Positions 1 to 5,928 of a stretch of 6,834 nt of DNA are shown piece by piece. This DNA is from Actinomycetota bacterium. Lineage in GTDB: Bacteria > Actinomycetota > Acidimicrobiia > Spongiisociales > ZC4RG35. Position 1 is the stretch's first letter. Each line of letters opens with the position of its first letter. Made by a program: the position numbers and the translations under genes. A model generated the notes under the pieces. It did not search any database. It saw only the letters and a list, made by a program, of their open reading frames with translations, and was not told the DNA's origin. Location: NCBI GenBank assembly GCA_022615295.1, contig JAKEHF010000093.1, positions 1 to 6,834 on the forward strand, in the 5' to 3' direction.

Positions 1-876
1 GGTCGCTTCGCCAAGCGTCTCCAGGCCTATGGCCGGAGGGGACGCCCCCAGGAGGAGCGGAGGTCGATCCTGGAGCGGATCCCGATCCTCAACCGGTTCA
101 GCCAGGCCGCCGAGGAGGAGGTGAGGCGGCGTGGTCTGCTCTCAGGAGTCAACTCCGCACTGGAGCAGGCCAACATCCCGATGACCCCCGGTGAGGCGAT
201 ACTGGCCATGATCGGGCTCGCCGCCGTGGGGGCCATCTTCCTGGGGATCTTCAACGGCTTCACCTTCGGGATCATCGCGTTCGGCGTCCTCGTCATCCTC
301 TTCGCCTTCCTCATCAACTTCTCGGGGAATCGCGAGCAGAAGCGGTTCGAGAACCAGCTGCCCGACACCCTGACGCTGATGTCGACGTCGCTCCGCGCCG
401 GTTACTCGCTCCTCCAGGCGACCGAGGCGGTCGCCGCCGAGGCCCCCAACCCCACCGCCCGTGAGTTCGGAAGGGCCATAGCCGAGGCGAGGTTGGGTCG
501 CACAGTGGGCGACGCCCTCCGGGGCATCGTCGACCGCACCCAGTCGAAGGACTTCGAGTGGGCGGTGATGGCCATCGAGATCCAGCGTGAGGTGGGTGGG
601 AACCTTTCCGAGGTGCTCACCACGGTGGCCGACACCATGCGCGCCAGGAACCGTCTCAAGGGTGAGATCCGGGCTCTCACCGCCGAGGGTCGCATATCCG
701 CGGTCGTCCTCGGCATCCTCCCCTTCGGGATGGCTGCGTTCCTGTGGACGACGAACCGGGAGTACCTCCAGCCGCTGGTCGACACCAGCTTCGGGCGGAT
801 CTCGGTCGGTGTCGGGATCCTGCTGATGCTGGGGGGAATCTTCTGGCTGAAGAAGATCGTGGACATAGAGATATGA
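1..876 (+). CDS. tadB: TadB-type Tad/Flp pilus platform protein (5' end outside window)
   Basis: The frame is open from the first base, so the gene starts upstream; the GTG at 121 is only an internal codon. The visible 291 residues begin with a basic stretch (KRLQAYGRRGR). Two hydrophobic helices follow at about residues 61-105, then a cytoplasmic type II secretion F (T2SSF) domain at about 115-230 (LPDTLTLMSTSLRAGYSLLQ, EVGGNLSEVL, TMRARNRLKGEIRALTAEGR), and two C-terminal helices at about 231-250 and 264-284. In the Tad system TadB and TadC form the inner-membrane platform that works with the TadA ATPase to assemble Flp pilin. tadC follows after 10 bases, the order usual for tad operons. 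The assignment as TadB rather than TadC rests on gene order and the N-terminal helix pair. Some actinobacterial homologues carry a long N-terminal extension, which cannot be judged here. Confidence 0.9.
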   Translation, partial: GRFAKRLQAYGRRGRPQEERRSILERIPILNRFSQAAEEEVRRRGLLSGVNSALEQANIPMTPGEAILAMIGLAAVGAIFLGIFNGFTFGIIAFGVLVILFAFLINFSGNREQKRFENQLPDTLTLMSTSLRAGYSLLQATEAVAAEAPNPTAREFGRAIAEARLGRTVGDALRGIVDRTQSKDFEWAVMAIEIQREVGGNLSEVLTTVADTMRARNRLKGEIRALTAEGRISAVVLGILPFGMAAFLWTTNREYLQPLVDTSFGRISVGVGILLMLGGIFWLKKIVDIEI

Positions 877-886
877 GTGACGCCTT

Positions 887-1834
887 ATGACTGACCTTGG
901 TGCCATTGACGGCCTGACGCTCGCGGTGGTGGCGATCTTCGCCCTGGTCCTGTTTGTGGTGATCTGGGTGGGGATGGGGGTCACCCGCGCCCGGGAGGAG
1001 CTGAACAACCGTCTCGCCCTCTATGGGCGGAATCAGCCCATCCAGAGCGCCCGTGAGGACGAGCTCTCCAAGCCGCTGGCGCAACGGACCATCGGCCCGA
1101 TCATCATCGGCGTCTCCAACTTCCTCAAGCGGTTCACACCGGTCGGTTACCTGGAGAAGAAGCAGAGGGACCTGACCCTCGCCGGGAACCCGCTCAACAT
1201 GGATGCCCCTTCCTTCGTGGTCATCAAGCTGATCGCCACCGGGGTCGGCATCCTCGGCGGGTTTTTCCTCGTCGGGTACGGGGCCGACGCCCTGCAGCGG
1301 GTCGCCCTGTTCACGCTTCCGATAGTCCTCGGCTTCTTCGGTCCCGACGCCTGGCTGAAACGCAAGATCGAGGACCGCCGGGGCCAGATGCTCCGAGCCC
1401 TCCCCGACGTCCTCGACCTGTTGGTGATCTCGGTGGAGGCCGGTCTCGGCTTCGACTCGGCCCTGGCCCGTGTCGTCGCCACGGTCCCCGGCCCCCTGTC
1501 CGAGGAGTTCTTCAGGATGCTCCAGGAGACCAGGGTGGGTGTCAGCCGTCGTGACGCCATGCGTCATCTCATGGACCGGACCGATCTCGATGAGCTCCGC
1601 TCCTTCATCCTGGCCATGATCCAGGCCGAGGCGTTCGGTGTCACCATCGCCCGGGTGCTCCGTGTCCAGGCCGACGAGATGCGGGTGAAGAGACGCCAGC
1701 GGGCCCAGGAAAAGGCCTTCGCCGCACCGGTCAAGCTGGTGTTCCCACTGGTGTTCTGCATCTTCCCGTCACTGTTCATCGTTCTCCTCGGGCCGGCGGC
1801 GATCCAGATCGGCGAGGCTTTCGGCGGGCTATGA
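887..1834 (+). CDS. tadC: TadC-type Tad/Flp pilus platform protein
   Basis: This 315-residue protein has the normal length for TadC. It has an N-terminal helix at about 9-31, a basic linker with NRLALYGR (41-48), and two helices at about 108-130 and 138-153. A T2SSF domain covers about 169-280 (ALPDVLDLLVISVEAGLGFD, then LQETRVGVSRRDAMRHL, then QAEAFGVTIARVLRVQADEM), and a final hydrophobic segment lies at about 281-303. It would form the inner-membrane assembly platform with TadB. The ATG at 887 is chosen because it directly follows tadB and begins a sensible N-terminus; the only Shine-Dalgarno-like element is a weak GAGTGA about 6 bases upstream, so coupling to tadB translation is likely. 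The stop codon overlaps the next start as ATGA. The segment RLxxYGR resembles one in the upstream TadB, consistent with a shared origin. Confidence 0.92.
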   Translation: MTDLGAIDGLTLAVVAIFALVLFVVIWVGMGVTRAREELNNRLALYGRNQPIQSAREDELSKPLAQRTIGPIIIGVSNFLKRFTPVGYLEKKQRDLTLAGNPLNMDAPSFVVIKLIATGVGILGGFFLVGYGADALQRVALFTLPIVLGFFGPDAWLKRKIEDRRGQMLRALPDVLDLLVISVEAGLGFDSALARVVATVPGPLSEEFFRMLQETRVGVSRRDAMRHLMDRTDLDELRSFILAMIQAEAFGVTIARVLRVQADEMRVKRRQRAQEKAFAAPVKLVFPLVFCIFPSLFIVLLGPAAIQIGEAFGGL

Positions 1835-3180
1835 CGTCGACGGCGGTCGAGCCGTCACGCAAGACAGTCTCGTTTCCCGTCCTGGCGCTCACCGTGCCGT
1901 GGATCGCGGTGGTCATCGCCTCGTTCCGTCAGATCACCGACAACTCGTATCTCTGGCACATAGCTGCGGGCCATCTCCAGCGGGAGGCGTCGGAGGTGCT
2001 CATCACCGACCCCTTCTCGTTCACCATGCGTGGGGAGCCCTGGCTGACCCAGAGCTGGTTGGCCGAGATCCTCTATAGCTGGGCGGAGACGTCGTTCGGG
2101 ATCGGATTCACAGGTGTCATGCTCTTCGTGGTCACCACGGTGACGCTGATCGGGATCGCGGCGCTGGCGTTCCGGCACTCGAGGAGCCAGCTGACCATGG
2201 CCCTGGTGGTCCTGCTGAGCACAGTGCTCTTCACCCAGTTCCTGGTCCCGCGGCCCGCCCTCTTCTCCTACCCCCTGTTCGTCCTGGTGATCCTCGCCTG
2301 GGAACGCCCCGCGACCCGATGGACCGTTCCCTTCCTGATGTGGGTCTGGGCCTCCGTCCACGGGAGCTTCGCCATCGGTCTCGTCTATCTCTTGCTAGTC
2401 ATGATCGCACGTCGTGATCGTAAGGCCCTGCCCCATCTCCTTGCGGCCGGGGTAGCCACGATCCTCACCGCCCACGGGGTGGGGGTGGTCACGACCCTTC
2501 TCGAGTTCGCCACTGCAGGCCCGTATCTCGACCTGATCTCGGAATGGGCCACCCCCGACTTCCTGACACCCGGGCTCCTGCCATTCCTGGCGGGGATCGT
2601 CATCCTTCTCTATGGGTCAATGCGACAGAGGCTGGCCACATCGGCCCTGTGGGTGATCGTGCCCTTCCTGGCCCTCGGCTTCTCGGCGACCCGTGCGGTG
2701 GTGACTGCGTTCATCGGTCTCACCCCCTTCGTCGCAAAGGCCGGCCGGGGGGCCTCCTGGAGGAGGGGAGGGGGTTTCCCGACCCCTGTGGCGGCCGTGG
2801 TGACGGTCGTCGTCCTGACGCTTCCCTTTCTCTTCGCCGAACCGGTGATCTTGGACGCTGAGAGATTCCCCGTCGTCGCAGCCATGGCTCTCGAGGATGT
2901 CAGGACATTCCATGACGATCGAGCCGGCGGGTATCTCATCTACTCAGGAGATCTCGACGACGGTGTGTACATCGACGACCGGGCCGAGCTCTATCGGGGG
3001 CGGATCACCGAGTTCGTCGAGTTGCGGTCCGGAGTCGAGGACTGGGAGGCGGCTTTCGCCAGCGACGGCATCACCCAGGCCCTGTTGCGGGCTGACGAGC
3101 CGATGGTCGGCTGGCTCGTCGAAGCGGGATGGGCGATCGTCCACGAGGATCCCGAGTTCGTCGTGCTCCGCCCCGCCTGA
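1831..3180 (+). CDS. Polytopic membrane protein, GT-C glycosyltransferase-like, function unknown
   Basis: The 449 residues start with a helix at about 15-32. A long hydrophilic loop (33-88) follows, holding acidic residues and a pattern familiar from GT-C-fold proteins: D37, WHIAAGHLQ at 42-50, ITDPFSF at 58-64, and GEPWLTQSWLAE at 68-79. About nine more hydrophobic segments run to 336, including PRPALFSY (140-147) and WASVHGSF (173-180). A roughly 105-residue soluble C-terminal region closes the protein (GGYLIYSGD, VYIDDRAELY, GWAIVHEDPEF). I recognise the overall pattern from a widespread family usually annotated as hypothetical or RgtA/B/C/D-like; such proteins often use lipid-linked sugars, but no activity is shown here. 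The start overlaps the tadC stop (ATGA), so it is probably translated with the Tad platform genes. Modification of pilin or cell-surface glycan is a speculative role. It is the last gene before the terminator. Confidence 0.75.
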   Translation: MTSTAVEPSRKTVSFPVLALTVPWIAVVIASFRQITDNSYLWHIAAGHLQREASEVLITDPFSFTMRGEPWLTQSWLAEILYSWAETSFGIGFTGVMLFVVTTVTLIGIAALAFRHSRSQLTMALVVLLSTVLFTQFLVPRPALFSYPLFVLVILAWERPATRWTVPFLMWVWASVHGSFAIGLVYLLLVMIARRDRKALPHLLAAGVATILTAHGVGVVTTLLEFATAGPYLDLISEWATPDFLTPGLLPFLAGIVILLYGSMRQRLATSALWVIVPFLALGFSATRAVVTAFIGLTPFVAKAGRGASWRRGGGFPTPVAAVVTVVVLTLPFLFAEPVILDAERFPVVAAMALEDVRTFHDDRAGGYLIYSGDLDDGVYIDDRAELYRGRITEFVELRSGVEDWEAAFASDGITQALLRADEPMVGWLVEAGWAIVHEDPEFVVLRPA

Positions 3181-3196
3181 CCACCCCGGGGACATG

Positions 3197-3224
3197 AGAG
3201 AAGGGCCCCTCGGGGCCCTTCTCT
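3197..3224. terminator. Bidirectional hairpin terminator between convergent operons
   Basis: A perfect 13-bp inverted repeat, AGAGAAGGGCCCC then TC then GGGGCCCTTCTCT, lies 16 bases after the stop of the plus-strand membrane protein and 20 bases after the stop of the minus-strand pilin. It has no T-run on either side, as is common in high-GC actinobacteria. Its place between converging genes and its symmetry suggest that it ends transcription in both directions. Confidence 0.8.
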
Positions 3225-3244
3225 ATCCATCGAATCGTTTCAGA

Positions 3245-3424
3245 TCACGGATTCGCTAGAGCGTCACCGATCTCACTGAACGTGCCCGACACTTGCTCAC
3301 CGGCAAGCTGTACGGCCACGAGGGCGACGATTGCGATCAAGACGACGAGGAGGGCGTACTCCACCATGGAAGCACCCTTCTCATCCTTGACCAGGCTCGT
3401 CACCTTGGTCCACAGAGCAAGCAT
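3245..3424 (-). CDS. flp: Flp-family type IVb prepilin, downstream copy
   Basis: This 59-residue protein is a typical Flp/Fap prepilin. It has a short leader of 17 residues ending KDEKG, a predicted TadV-type prepilin peptidase cut before ASMVEYALL, the conserved Glu at +5 and Tyr at +6, a hydrophobic helix (about 23-41), and a short polar tail. The mature pilin would have 42 residues. The frame is open 14 codons further upstream, to 3466, but the ATG at 3424 is chosen because AAGGAGG lies 5 bases before it and no such site precedes the longer start. It follows the other pilin gene by 87 bases containing two hairpins and is the last gene before the shared terminator. It should be the structural subunit of the pilus assembled by TadB/TadC encoded on the opposite strand. 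Confidence 0.93.
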   Translation of the reverse strand: MLALWTKVTSLVKDEKGASMVEYALLVVLIAIVALVAVQLAGEQVSGTFSEIGDALANP

Positions 3425-3429
3425 AAACC

Positions 3430-3436
3430 CCTCCTT
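3430..3436 (-). promoter_or_regulatory. Strong ribosome binding site of downstream flp gene
   Basis: AAGGAGG (extended as AAGGAGGGG) on the minus strand, 5 bases before the ATG at 3424. It decides the short start of the pilin and is the strongest Shine-Dalgarno match I see in the window, in line with a highly expressed structural protein. Confidence 0.85.
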
Positions 3437-3457
3437 GGGTCCGCTTCTTGACTTGCA

Positions 3458-3477
3458 GATGGGCAAACTAGCCCATC
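3458..3477 (-). other. Intercistronic hairpin 2 between the flp genes
   Basis: A perfect 7-bp stem (GATGGGC and GCCCATC) with a six-base loop lies upstream of the second pilin's ribosome binding site. No T-run follows, so a classic intrinsic terminator is unlikely. RNA stability, processing or attenuation between the two pilin cistrons is possible. Confidence 0.5.
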
Positions 3478-3482
3478 CTCTC

Positions 3483-3503
3483 CCCGAAACTATGAGTCTC
3501 GGG
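3483..3503 (-). other. Intercistronic hairpin 1 between the flp genes
   Basis: In the minus-strand RNA, CCCGAGACT can pair with AGTTTCGGG, giving 9 pairs with one G-U and a three-base loop. It starts 8 bases after the stop of the upstream pilin gene and is not followed by a T-run. As a 3'-end hairpin it could protect or partly terminate the first pilin message, giving unequal amounts of the two pilins. Confidence 0.5.
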
Positions 3504-3511
3504 AATCATCG

Positions 3512-3691
3512 TCACGATCCCGCCTGGACCAACTCGTCGGCGATTTCGCTGTAGGTACCGCTCAGGGTCTCCCCAGCGAACTGGACCGCGACAAAAGCCA
3601 CGATCGCTATCAGGAGGACCAGCAGTGCGTACTCGACCATCGAGGCGCCTGGCTCGTCCTCCCAAAACCTGTTGATCAGTCTCCTGAACAT
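3512..3691 (-). CDS. flp: Flp-family type IVb prepilin, upstream copy
   Basis: A second 59-residue Flp prepilin. It has a 15-residue leader ending EDEPG, a predicted cut before ASMVEYALL, Glu at +5 and Tyr at +6, a hydrophobic helix, and a polar tail ending LVQAGS, so the mature pilin is 44 residues. From the cleavage-site glycine on it matches the downstream copy at about 32 of 40 positions, while the leaders differ. Several changes add bulk or aromatic character (Leu to Phe twice, Phe to Tyr). The frame could start 6 codons earlier at a TTG (3709), but the ATG at 3691 has AAGGAAG at a proper distance and gives the same length as its paralogue. It lies 78 bases after the response-regulator gene on the same strand and may be transcribed both with it and from its own promoter. 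Confidence 0.93.
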   Translation of the reverse strand: MFRRLINRFWEDEPGASMVEYALLVLLIAIVAFVAVQFAGETLSGTYSEIADELVQAGS

Positions 3692-3696
3692 CCCGT

Positions 3697-3703
3697 CTTC
3701 CTT
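3697..3703 (-). promoter_or_regulatory. Ribosome binding site of upstream flp gene
   Basis: AAGGAAG on the minus strand, with its AAGGA core 7 bases before the ATG at 3691. It lies inside the longer TTG-started reading frame and so favours the ATG start. Confidence 0.7.
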
Positions 3704-3719
3704 CGGCAACCTATTGGTC

Positions 3720-3749
3720 AGACTAAAGCTGGAGACTTTCCCCGGTCAT
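3720..3749 (-). promoter_or_regulatory. Candidate promoter for the flp pair
   Basis: On the minus strand, ATGACC (3749-3744, 4 of 6 matches to TTGACA) is followed after 18 bases by TAGTCT (3725-3720), which fits the actinobacterial TANNNT -10 pattern. Transcription would start near 3712 and give a leader of about 20 bases containing the ribosome binding site. It lies in the gap between the response regulator and the first pilin gene. This is pattern matching only. Confidence 0.35.
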
Positions 3750-3769
3750 GGGTCGGCAGACTCATCGGA

Positions 3770-4408
3770 TCAGCTCGGTTTTGCGATGCCGAGTCTTATC
3801 GCCTCGATGGCCGCCTGGGTCCGATCACTCACCGCGAGCTTCTGAAAGATCGACGCCAGATGGTTCTTGACCGTCTTCTGCGATATGTAAAGACGATCCG
3901 CCAGCTCATCGGTGGCCGACACACCGATGGCGAGGAGTTGCAGGATCTCCCGCTCACGGGCGGTGAGCGAGGCCGCACCGGGGTCGAGTTGAGCCTCCCG
4001 ATAGGTGTCGAGCACCTGGTCGCGCTCCTCCTCACTCAGCTGGATGAGGTTCTTGCCGTCGGCCACCGCACGGACGGCAGCGGCCAGGGTGGCCAGAGGC
4101 ACCGCCTTGGAGAAGAACCCCTTGGCTCCGGCGCCGGCCGCTCGCTCCTTCTGGTCGTCCGAGGCGTGCATGGAGACCACGATGGCCCTCGTCCTGTTCC
4201 CGATCGAGCCGATGGCGGCGATCCCGTCACCGCCCGGCATCTCGATGTCGACTATGGACACCTCGGCGGGCTGGGTGCGGAGGGCGTCCTCGAGCGCGGG
4301 CCCGGAGTTGATCACACCGACCACACGTGCGTCGGGAAGACTGTTGAGGGCCTGACTCAGCCCCTCTGCGAACAGCTGATGGTCGTCGGCGATCATGACC
4401 CGGATCAT
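3770..4408 (-). CDS. LuxR/NarL-family response regulator
   Basis: This 212-residue two-domain regulator has a receiver domain at about 1-115, with the acidic pair D8/D9 (IADDHQ), phospho-acceptor D54 (VDIEMPGGDG), S79 and K101 (FFSKAVP). A LuxR-type helix-turn-helix follows at about 147-207 (SLTAREREILQLLAIGVS, then ISQKTVKNHLASIFQKL). All receiver key residues are present, so it should be phosphorylated by the adjacent kinase and bind DNA in the cytoplasm. The frame also allows an ATG at 4420, but the ATG at 4408 overlaps the kinase stop as ATGA and has GGGG about 6 bases upstream, so I prefer it. It lies directly upstream of two pilin genes on the same strand. Control of those pilins or of the Tad operon is inferred from position, not shown. 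Confidence 0.92.
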   Translation of the reverse strand: MIRVMIADDHQLFAEGLSQALNSLPDARVVGVINSGPALEDALRTQPAEVSIVDIEMPGGDGIAAIGSIGNRTRAIVVSMHASDDQKERAAGAGAKGFFSKAVPLATLAAAVRAVADGKNLIQLSEEERDQVLDTYREAQLDPGAASLTAREREILQLLAIGVSATDELADRLYISQKTVKNHLASIFQKLAVSDRTQAAIEAIRLGIAKPS

Positions 4409-5907
4409 CTGTTGCCCCATTCAACCGTAACAGTGGCCCCTTCCCCCGTCTTTGAGTCGAACTTGATGCTGGCTCCGATCTTGCCGGCTCGCTCCTTCAT
4501 CCCGAGGAGCCCGAAGTGACCGGCCGGCTCGTTCTCCGGATCGAACCCGCTGCCGTCGTCGGCGACCACACAGCGTCCGAAGTTCCGATCGACCTGTCCC
4601 GAGACGACGATCTTCGAGCCACCGGAGTGGACGTGGGCGTTGCGGGTGGCCTCGATGAGGATGGAGGTGAGGTCCCCGATGATGGCGGCGCGCGGGGGAC
4701 GTCGCTCCTCGATGTCGACGATGAGCGTCGGTGGGGCGCCGAACCCCGCGGTGCCCTGGAGGATGCGCGCCGTCAGCGTCGGTCCTGGCGCGGTGCGCAG
4801 GTCGGCGACCGACGCCCTGACATCCTCGACCAGCTTGGTGACGTTTGATCGCAGGACCTGAAGATCGCTCGCCAGCTCGGGATGAGAGGCCTGCTGCATC
4901 GCCGCCAGGTCGAGGGCCAGACCCAACGAGGCCAGGGAGGGCCCGATCTCGTCGTGCATCTCCCTGGCGAGCCGGGTCCGCTCCTCGGCGACAGCCGAGC
5001 CCACGATCTCCTGGAGGAGCTGGAGGTTGGCGAAGGCCAGGCTCACCGGGTGGATCACGTCGGCCGTCTCGTCCAACTCCGTCGGGGTCAGCTCCTCGGG
5101 GGTGGTCAGCTCCATGGTCCCCACCTCGTTGTCGTTGGTCGAGAGGGGAAGCACGTGGACGTGGCCCTCCTCCTGTGGTATTCCCCTGGCCGCGAGGACC
5201 ACCGGGCCCGACTCGCTGTAGATGGCCAGCTTTCCAGCAGAGCCGGGAAAGCGCTCGAGGATCGTGTCGAGGGTGTCGGCGGCCACCTCGACCGCATTGA
5301 GGCGACCAGCGGACACGTCCTCGGAGAGACGGAGGAGGGCGCCGTGGATCTGCTCGAGACGCTCTAGCTGCTGGGTGGCGGTCTCCTTCTCCATGGCCAG
5401 GTTGGTGGCCTGCTGATGTATGTCCTCGAACAGCTTCCTGATCGCCCCCACCAGCAAGACGAAGACCAGATAGAGGGCACCGCCGGCGGCGGCCTCTATG
5501 GCCTGGGAGCCCCGGGCCAGGGTTACCACGACGAGCAGACCCGAGGAGAACATCCCGGTCATCAAGCCGACCCTCAACCCGCCGTACAGGGTGGACAGGA
5601 TCGGCGGCCCCATCGACAGGAGGAGATAAGGGCTGCCGGCGCCACCGCTGAGGGTGAGGGCGACGGCGAGCACCACGGCGCCGACGAGAGTGATGGTCTC
5701 GGACCCGAAACGGGCGTGGAATCGGGTCTCGGGGAGCAGGGTGGCGGTGATGACGTAGGCCGCCGAGAGCGCCACCGGCACCAGGGACAGGGCATTTCCG
5801 CCACTGCCGATCACGTCGGAGATGATGCCGATGGTCAGGGCGACCCACTGACCGGCGACGATGGTCTTGTGGACCCGGGTTTCCCAGGGCGCCAGGGAGG
5901 CCATCAT
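4405..5907 (-). CDS. Membrane-bound HisKA_3-type sensor histidine kinase
   Basis: The 500 residues begin with about six hydrophobic segments between 15 and 157 and little periplasmic sequence. A probable coiled coil (about 160-190) and a GAF-like domain (about 190-300: LAIYSESGPVVLAA, HVLPLSTND) follow. Next comes a HisKA_3 dimerisation domain with phospho-acceptor H318 (REMHDEIGPSLASLGLALD) and a C-terminal ATPase domain with N-box N423 (EATRNAHVHSG), G1 box DDGSGFD (450-456) and G2 region HFGLLGMKERAG. It should autophosphorylate and pass the phosphate to the response regulator encoded immediately downstream with an ATGA overlap. The residue that is usually Gln in the DxxxQ phosphatase motif of this family is Pro323. 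The start is one of two adjacent ATGs, 5907 or 5904; neither has a Shine-Dalgarno site. The signal sensed is unknown. Confidence 0.93.
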   Translation of the reverse strand: MMASLAPWETRVHKTIVAGQWVALTIGIISDVIGSGGNALSLVPVALSAAYVITATLLPETRFHARFGSETITLVGAVVLAVALTLSGGAGSPYLLLSMGPPILSTLYGGLRVGLMTGMFSSGLLVVVTLARGSQAIEAAAGGALYLVFVLLVGAIRKLFEDIHQQATNLAMEKETATQQLERLEQIHGALLRLSEDVSAGRLNAVEVAADTLDTILERFPGSAGKLAIYSESGPVVLAARGIPQEEGHVHVLPLSTNDNEVGTMELTTPEELTPTELDETADVIHPVSLAFANLQLLQEIVGSAVAEERTRLAREMHDEIGPSLASLGLALDLAAMQQASHPELASDLQVLRSNVTKLVEDVRASVADLRTAPGPTLTARILQGTAGFGAPPTLIVDIEERRPPRAAIIGDLTSILIEATRNAHVHSGGSKIVVSGQVDRNFGRCVVADDGSGFDPENEPAGHFGLLGMKERAGKIGASIKFDSKTGEGATVTVEWGNR

Positions 5908-5910
5908 CGG

Positions 5911-5916
5911 AGGCTA
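5911..5916 (-). promoter_or_regulatory. Candidate -10 box of the kinase-regulator operon
   Basis: TAGCCT on the minus strand fits TANNNT. Its last base is 7 bases before the second ATG (5904) of the kinase gene, so transcription could start at that codon without a leader. No clear -35 element is seen. It shares two bases with the -10-like box for coaE on the other strand. Confidence 0.3.
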
Positions 5917-5920
5917 CCGT
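5915..5920 (+). promoter_or_regulatory. Candidate -10 box of coaE
   Basis: TACCGT fits TANNNT and ends 8 bases before the GTG start of coaE, the spacing expected of a leaderless transcript. A GGAGG at 5909-5913 is 15 bases from the start codon, too far for a normal ribosome binding site. No good -35 element is visible. Confidence 0.35.
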
Positions 5921-5928
5921 CCCCGTCG

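Noticed and set aside
121..123. GTG at 121 as the start of tadB
   Set aside because: The frame continues open to the window edge with plausible TadB linker sequence, and no ribosome binding site is required there; the true start lies upstream.
3425..3466. Longer start for the downstream pilin
   Set aside because: The added 14 residues run through the AAGGAGG ribosome binding site and would give an abnormally long leader with no upstream site of its own.
3692..3769. Possible c-di-GMP (GEMM) or other riboswitch upstream of the pilin genes
   Set aside because: Such elements are known before pilin genes, but I could not find the conserved GEMM core or a convincing multi-stem fold; only weak 4-bp pairings are seen.
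4421..5848. 475-codon open frame on the minus strand overlapping the histidine kinase, plus other long antisense frames such as 142-1008 and 677-1567 on the minus strand
   Set aside because: These are frame shadows typical of high-GC DNA. Their translations are rich in Arg, Gly, Pro and His, match no family, and lie over clearly conserved genes.
5416..5928. Upstream extension of the coaE frame by about 170 codons
   Set aside because: This part is antisense to the kinase gene and has low-complexity composition (many G, Q, H, D). CoaE homology begins just after GTG 5929.
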